Origin: Salinactinospora qingdaonensis
GTDB lineage: Bacteria > Actinomycetota > Actinomycetes > Streptosporangiales > Streptosporangiaceae
Length of the DNA stretch: 64,000 nucleotides
Direction: 5' to 3'
Assembly (NCBI RefSeq): GCF_039539445.1
Contig: NZ_BAABDD010000004.1
Location: forward strand, 1 to 64,000
Part shown: positions 60,563-64,000 of the stretch, in pieces
Position numbering within the stretch: the first letter of the stretch is position 1
How the letters are laid out: each line of letters begins with the position of its first letter
Translations under genes and position numbers: made by a program
Notes under the pieces: model-generated
Seen by the model: only the letters and a program-made list of their open reading frames with translations
Told to the model about the DNA's origin: nothing
The model's database searches: none

Positions 60563-61356
60563 GCCACCGCCTCCTCGCCGGCCAGGACCGCGTGTAGCGC
60601 CGTACGCACTTCGGTGACCGTGTCGTAGAACTCCGGGGCGGTGCGCACCTCGGCGGTGCGCGGCGCCGGCAGGTCGACGTCGACGGTCGTGGCCACCTGT
60701 CCCGGACGCGGCGACATGATGACCACCCGGTTGGACAAAAACACCGCTTCGGCGACGCTGTGGGTGACGAAGACGATCGTGGTCTTGGTGCTGTCCCAGA
60801 TCCGCAGCAGCTCGCCCTGGAGGTACTCGCGGTTCATCTCGTCGAGCGCGCCCAGCGGCTCGTCCATGAACAGCAGCTTGGGGGAGCCGGTCAGCGCACG
60901 GGCGATGGCCACCCGCTGCTGCATCCCGCCGGAGAGCTGCCATGGGAAATGGCGGGCGAAGTCCGAGAGCCGCACCAGCTCCAGCATCTCCCGGGCGCGG
61001 CTGCGGCGCTCGCTCTTGGCGACCCCGGCCAACTGCAACGGCAGCTCGACGTTGCCCAGCACTGAACGCCAGTCGAACAGGCCCGGCTGCTGGAACACCA
61101 TCCCGTAGTCGCGGCTGGTGCGCGCCTGCTCGGGGTTCTTGCCGTTGACCTCGATGCGCCCGCTGGTGGGCGAGGTGAGGTCGGCCATGACGCGCAACAG
61201 CGTGCTCTTGCCGCACCCGCTGGGCCCGAGCAGCGAGACGAACTCGCCCGCCCGAACGGTGAGGTTGATGTCGTGCAGGGCGGTGACGGATTTCTGGCCG
61301 GAGGCGTCGAAGACCTTGCCGAGGGCGTCGGCGTCGATCACCACACGATCGCTCAT
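60559..61356 (-). CDS. ABC importer ATP-binding protein, SsuB/TauB type
   Basis: A 265-residue ATPase: Walker A LLGPSGCGKST, Q-loop MVFQQPGLFDWRSVLGNVEL, signature QLSGGMQQRVAIARAL, Walker B LLFMDEPLGALDEMNR and switch His in VFVTHSVAEAVFLSNRV. The Q-loop sequence (FQQPGLFDW) is that of sulfonate/nitrate/pyrimidine importers. The ATG at 61354-61356 has AAAGG upstream. It overlaps the second permease gene as ATGA and serves both permeases. Confidence 0.94.
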   Translation of the reverse strand: MSDRVVIDADALGKVFDASGQKSVTALHDINLTVRAGEFVSLLGPSGCGKSTLLRVMADLTSPTSGRIEVNGKNPEQARTSRDYGMVFQQPGLFDWRSVLGNVELPLQLAGVAKSERRSRAREMLELVRLSDFARHFPWQLSGGMQQRVAIARALTGSPKLLFMDEPLGALDEMNREYLQGELLRIWDSTKTTIVFVTHSVAEAVFLSNRVVIMSPRPGQVATTVDVDLPAPRTAEVRTAPEFYDTVTEVRTALHAVLAGEEAVA

Positions 61357-61426
61357 GGGGTTGCCTTTCGTCGGGGTTGGCGTAGCGGGGCCGCGGGCCG
61401 GTTCGGTCGGGTGGAAGGAGACGAAC

Positions 61427-62365
61427 TCAGCCACGCGGGCGGTGGCGCAGCGCCAACCGTTCGGCCAGGTTGACCAGTTGCACGAAGACGATCCCGGCCA
61501 GGGACGCCACGAGCACGGCGGCGTAGAGCTTCTCGGGGCCGCTGGAGTAGTAGTAGGTGAAGTTGAGGATCGCGCGGCCGATGCCGTTGCCGGTGCCTGC
61601 CGACAGCTCACCGACGATCGCGCCGATGACGCTGGCGGTGGCGGCCACGCGCATCCCCGCGAACAAGTAGGGCAGCGCGGCCGGGAACCGCAGCGCCCAC
61701 AGGGTCTGGCGCCGCGAGGCCGCGATCGAGCGCATCAGCTCCAGTTGGATGGTCGCCGGCGATTGCAGGCCGCGCAGCGTGTTGACGGTGATCGGGAAGA
61801 ACGCCAGGTAGGCCGAGATCGCGGCGACCGTGAGCGCCGCCGGCATGCCCACCTGGCCGCCCCAGACCACCACCATGGGGGCGATGGCCACCAGCGGCAC
61901 GGTCTGCGAGGCCACCACCCACGGCAGCAGCCCGCGGCGCACCGGCGCCAGCAGCAGGAACAGCACGGCCAGCGCGCACCCCAGCAGCAGGCCCAGCACC
62001 AGCCCGGCCAGCGCCTCCTGAAGCGTGACCGCGGCCTGCTGCACCAGGTAGGAGCCCAGGGAAACGTCGACGCCGCGCTGCACCGGCGCCCCCAGTGAGC
62101 CCAGGATCGCCCCGACGTGGGGCATCGCCATGTCGTCGGTAGCTACCGGCAGGGCGATACCGAGACCGGGGATCACGTCGCCGATCGAGCGGCCGAGGGC
62201 TTTGTAGCCCTCCCACAGCGCCGTCCCGGCCACAGCGACGATCAGGAACCACCCCACCGGACGCAGAGCGGCGGCCATCGAGCCGGCCTGCCGGCCGAGG
62301 GTCGCGACGGCCTCCTGGGCGGCCGGAGCCGCTGATGGTGGTGGCCGCATCCGGGTCTGTGCCAT
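61427..62365 (-). CDS. ABC transporter permease, SsuC/ThiX type (first)
   Basis: A 312-residue permease. After an Ala/Gln-rich N-terminal 30 residues, the first helix is ALRPVGWFLIVAVAGTALW; the EAA loop is QLELMRSIAASRRQTLWALR then FPAALPYLFAGMRVAATASV. It is the first gene of the leftward importer unit, and the operator-like palindrome at 62448-62462 is 83 bases upstream of the ATG (62363-62365). Substrate is inferred only from the catabolic neighbours. Confidence 0.9.
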   Translation of the reverse strand: MAQTRMRPPPSAAPAAQEAVATLGRQAGSMAAALRPVGWFLIVAVAGTALWEGYKALGRSIGDVIPGLGIALPVATDDMAMPHVGAILGSLGAPVQRGVDVSLGSYLVQQAAVTLQEALAGLVLGLLLGCALAVLFLLLAPVRRGLLPWVVASQTVPLVAIAPMVVVWGGQVGMPAALTVAAISAYLAFFPITVNTLRGLQSPATIQLELMRSIAASRRQTLWALRFPAALPYLFAGMRVAATASVIGAIVGELSAGTGNGIGRAILNFTYYYSSGPEKLYAAVLVASLAGIVFVQLVNLAERLALRHRPRG

Positions 62366-62447
62366 GGCCTGACCTTCCGTGAGCTGTTGAGGCGTCCGAA
62401 CCGGCCGGTCTCGTGAAACCGCTGGAAAACCGGATCGGTCTACTCAG

Positions 62448-62462
62448 TGAACCACTGGATCA
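62448..62462. promoter_or_regulatory. Operator-like palindrome before the importer operon
   Basis: TGAACC-ACT-GGATCA, matching TGAACC-GAT-GGTTCA at 56624-56638 with one arm change. A near half-site, TGAAACCGCTGG, is at 62414-62425. Confidence 0.62.
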
Positions 62463-62697
62463 TTTTGGTAGCTCAATCAAGCCACACGCCCAAGAAGGCC
62501 GTCAATCCCCGGAAGGCCACGTCAGCCGATACGTAACAGCCTCTTCACACAGTTCACTAAAACGAAAAACCACACATAACACCCATTGTCAAATGTAGGA
62601 TGACTAGCTTCCTCGCTGGTAAGGCGCTCTTGATGGTCTGGCCGCCCGCATCCGAAAGCCGTGGCGCCGCGGCGTGGGCGGGTGTAACAGATGCCCG

Positions 62698-62736
62698 TCG
62701 CTCGCACCTCGATCGCTTCGCGATCTCGGCAACCTA
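62698..62736 (+). repeat. Dispersed palindromic element
   Basis: TCGCTCGCACCTCGATCGC-TTC-GCGATCTCGGCAACCTAG, an intact copy with the perfect GATCGC/GCGATC stem. Confidence 0.85.
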
Positions 62737-63176
62737 GGAGCGGTGGTGGGTAGAGGTGGTGTGGAATCGGTACTGTGCGCCGGAGTCGGAGGCGACAATG
62801 TAGGCGGCGACGACAGGCGGTGGGTAGGGCGGGCGCAGGGTCGGTTCCGGTTCGCTGGGGGGCGTGGGTGGCCGCTGCGAGATGGGAGCGGGGAAGGTAG
62901 AGCTTCCATGATCATCGCGGCTGTCGAGGGCGCCACGAACCCGCGACCGGCCTGTTCCGCAGGCGGGGCGGGCTTCCCCTCGCCCCGAAAGGCGTCATAA
63001 ACCCGGCAAACCAGCTCCCGCGCGGCCGCCATGATCACGACGAGGATGCCCATTCGGCGATCCTGGGCCAGGAGAGTCGCCGAACATGCATCCAAACCGA
63101 TCCCGCCACCCGTCCTCGCTGCCCCCGATCCCGGTGCACAGTGTCGACTCGGTGCCTACCCGGCCCCGCACCCCCT

Positions 63177-63214
63177 CAGGCTGCCGAGATCGCGAAGCGA
63201 TCGAGGCGCGAGCG
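63177..63214 (-). repeat. Dispersed palindromic element
   Basis: Intact copy in the opposite direction: AGGCTGCCGAGATCGC-GAA-GCGATCGAGGCGCGAGCG. It forms an inverted pair with the copy at 62698-62736. Confidence 0.85.
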
Positions 63215-63353
63215 ACGCAAAACGCCTCTACCCGCCCCACCCACCACCGGCCGTCGCCGCCTCACGTCCCCCACCCCGACCTCAGCACACAGCACCGACA
63301 TGCAGCGCTCCTGCGTTCCCACTCCCCTCACCGCCTTCCCCCACCCGAAGAAC

Positions 63354-63839
63354 TCAGAGCTTCTTGAAGTACCGGGCGATCGGGAGCTGCACGAAACCGG
63401 CCCGCTCGTAGACACGGCGGGCGGGAGCGTGGCCGGGGTCGCCACCGGTCTCCACCATGGCCACGGCCATGCCCTGCTCCTTGATCCACTCCAGAGCGAA
63501 CGAGGTCAGCGCCGTTCCCACACCGCTGCGCTGGTGGTCGGGGTCGACGGCGACCATGTAAATCTCCCCCAGGCTCGCCTCATGGTCCAACCGCACGGCG
63601 ACGAAACCGGCCACGAGCGTGTCGACCTCGGCGACCCACACGTGGATGTTCTCCGAGCCGCACGCCTGCTGGACCGCACGGCGCTGATCGGCACGCCAGT
63701 CCGGGTGCATCTGCGCGTACACCCCAGAGTCGCCCAAGACGTTCTCCAGCGAAGCGAAGACCGGCGCCCACGCCCGCAGGGAAAGAGCGACCACCGTATC
63801 CTGATCACGATCCTCGAACGCACGTACCACCGGTCTCAT
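63354..63839 (-). CDS. GNAT-family N-acetyltransferase
   Basis: A 161-residue acetyltransferase. The acetyl-CoA site is the classic block EIYMVAVDPDHQRSGVGTAL with the R/QxxGxG/A-type QRSGVG loop, followed by MVETGGDPGHAPARRVYERA and GFVQLP, typical of the fold. The N-terminus VRAFEDRDQDTVVALSLRAW is the usual first strand and helix. The acceptor cannot be told from the sequence; small GNATs modify amino groups of proteins, polyamines or antibiotics. The ATG is at 63837-63839. The last 160 bases of the window, upstream of it, show no further gene. Confidence 0.92.
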   Translation of the reverse strand: MRPVVRAFEDRDQDTVVALSLRAWAPVFASLENVLGDSGVYAQMHPDWRADQRRAVQQACGSENIHVWVAEVDTLVAGFVAVRLDHEASLGEIYMVAVDPDHQRSGVGTALTSFALEWIKEQGMAVAMVETGGDPGHAPARRVYERAGFVQLPIARYFKKL

Positions 63840-64000
63840 CTCTTCAGGATGTCATCCCGGCGTGCCCGCCGACATCGAATTATCCTCGTGCCCAACCGCT
63901 GGGAGCGTGGCGACGTCCCTCGGCGGGGCGGACCATGTCGCCCGGTCGCCTCTTCCGACGTGTCCAGGAGGGGGCGCAGCGGCAGCGGCCGATCACAGCT

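Larger units (their letters stand above)
62463..63353. other. Long gap without a supported gene
   Basis: About 890 bases between the importer and the GNAT gene. It is AT-rich at 62500-62600 and holds two inverted dispersed palindromes (62698-62736 and 63177-63214) whose flanks are also distantly inverted copies of each other. A minus-strand open frame at 62604-63095 contains QDRRMGILVVIMAAARELV but then turns to Pro/Ser-rich low complexity; I see no family. Confidence 0.5.

Noticed and set aside
62604..63095. Minus-strand 163-codon frame
   Set aside because: Only about 40 residues look protein-like; the rest is Pro/Ser low complexity crossing a dispersed palindrome.

Overview
The window is very GC-rich and its genes start with many GTG/TTG codons and overlap as ATGA or GTGA. 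With F420/LLM enzymes, an Erm methylase, a BREX-2 PglX and a CelR-like LacI operator, this fits an actinomycete. The plant-polymer and aromatic catabolism genes suggest a lignocellulose degrader, possibly Nocardiopsaceae/Thermobifida-like (inference).

The left end (1-3024) holds the tail of an unknown gene and a MacB/FtsX-type ABC transporter. From 3125 to 17114 lies a complete type III-B CRISPR-Cas locus. On the minus strand, reading leftward, the order is leader 2, a one-spacer array, a truncated reverse transcriptase, a truncated Cas1, Cas2, leader 1 and a three-spacer array. The RT and Cas1 pieces look like the two ends of a broken RT-Cas1 fusion; the middle is replaced by about 1.2 kb of inverted and tandem repeats. 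On the plus strand one compact operon encodes Cas6, Cas10 (GGDD, no HD domain), Cmr3, Cmr4, Cmr5, a frameshifted Cmr6, an APE2256-type CARF protein, an unrecognised six-TM protein and Cmr1, followed by leader 3 and a third mini-array. The three leaders are near-identical 180-bp copies. Interference and cyclic-oligoadenylate signalling look intact apart from Cmr6; spacer acquisition looks dead. The six-TM protein is the best candidate for an undescribed component.

17295-30765 is an IclR-controlled operon for hydroxyphenyl-ethanone (acetovanillone / 4-hydroxyacetophenone type) catabolism: a two-subunit dikinase, a three-part biotin carboxylase, a HAD phosphatase, an acyl-CoA ligase and an amidohydrolase-type beta-ketoacyl-CoA hydrolase, preceded by FAD and SDR oxidoreductases. 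A GH16-CBM6 laminarinase and its LacI regulator follow, sharing an inverted-repeat operator. Then come a 305-bp tandem duplication, an ABC exporter with small peptides, an Erm gene, a SulP transporter, SLOG and NUDIX proteins, and a TetR-controlled hydrolase-glycosyltransferase fusion with a methyltransferase. Next is an orphan PglX whose catalytic NPPY motif is lost.

51219-62365 is a minus-strand catabolic and transport cluster, probably for a hydantoin or dihydropyrimidine-like compound: an NMT1-type ABC importer, IclR, two nitrilase-family hydrolases, an amino acid synthesis family protein, a class III aminotransferase, a hydantoinase and an LLM enzyme. Two matching operators sit before its transcription units. 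A GNAT acetyltransferase closes the window. A dispersed palindrome centred on GATCGC-TTC-GCGATC occurs about ten times in non-coding stretches, including at the broken Cas1.
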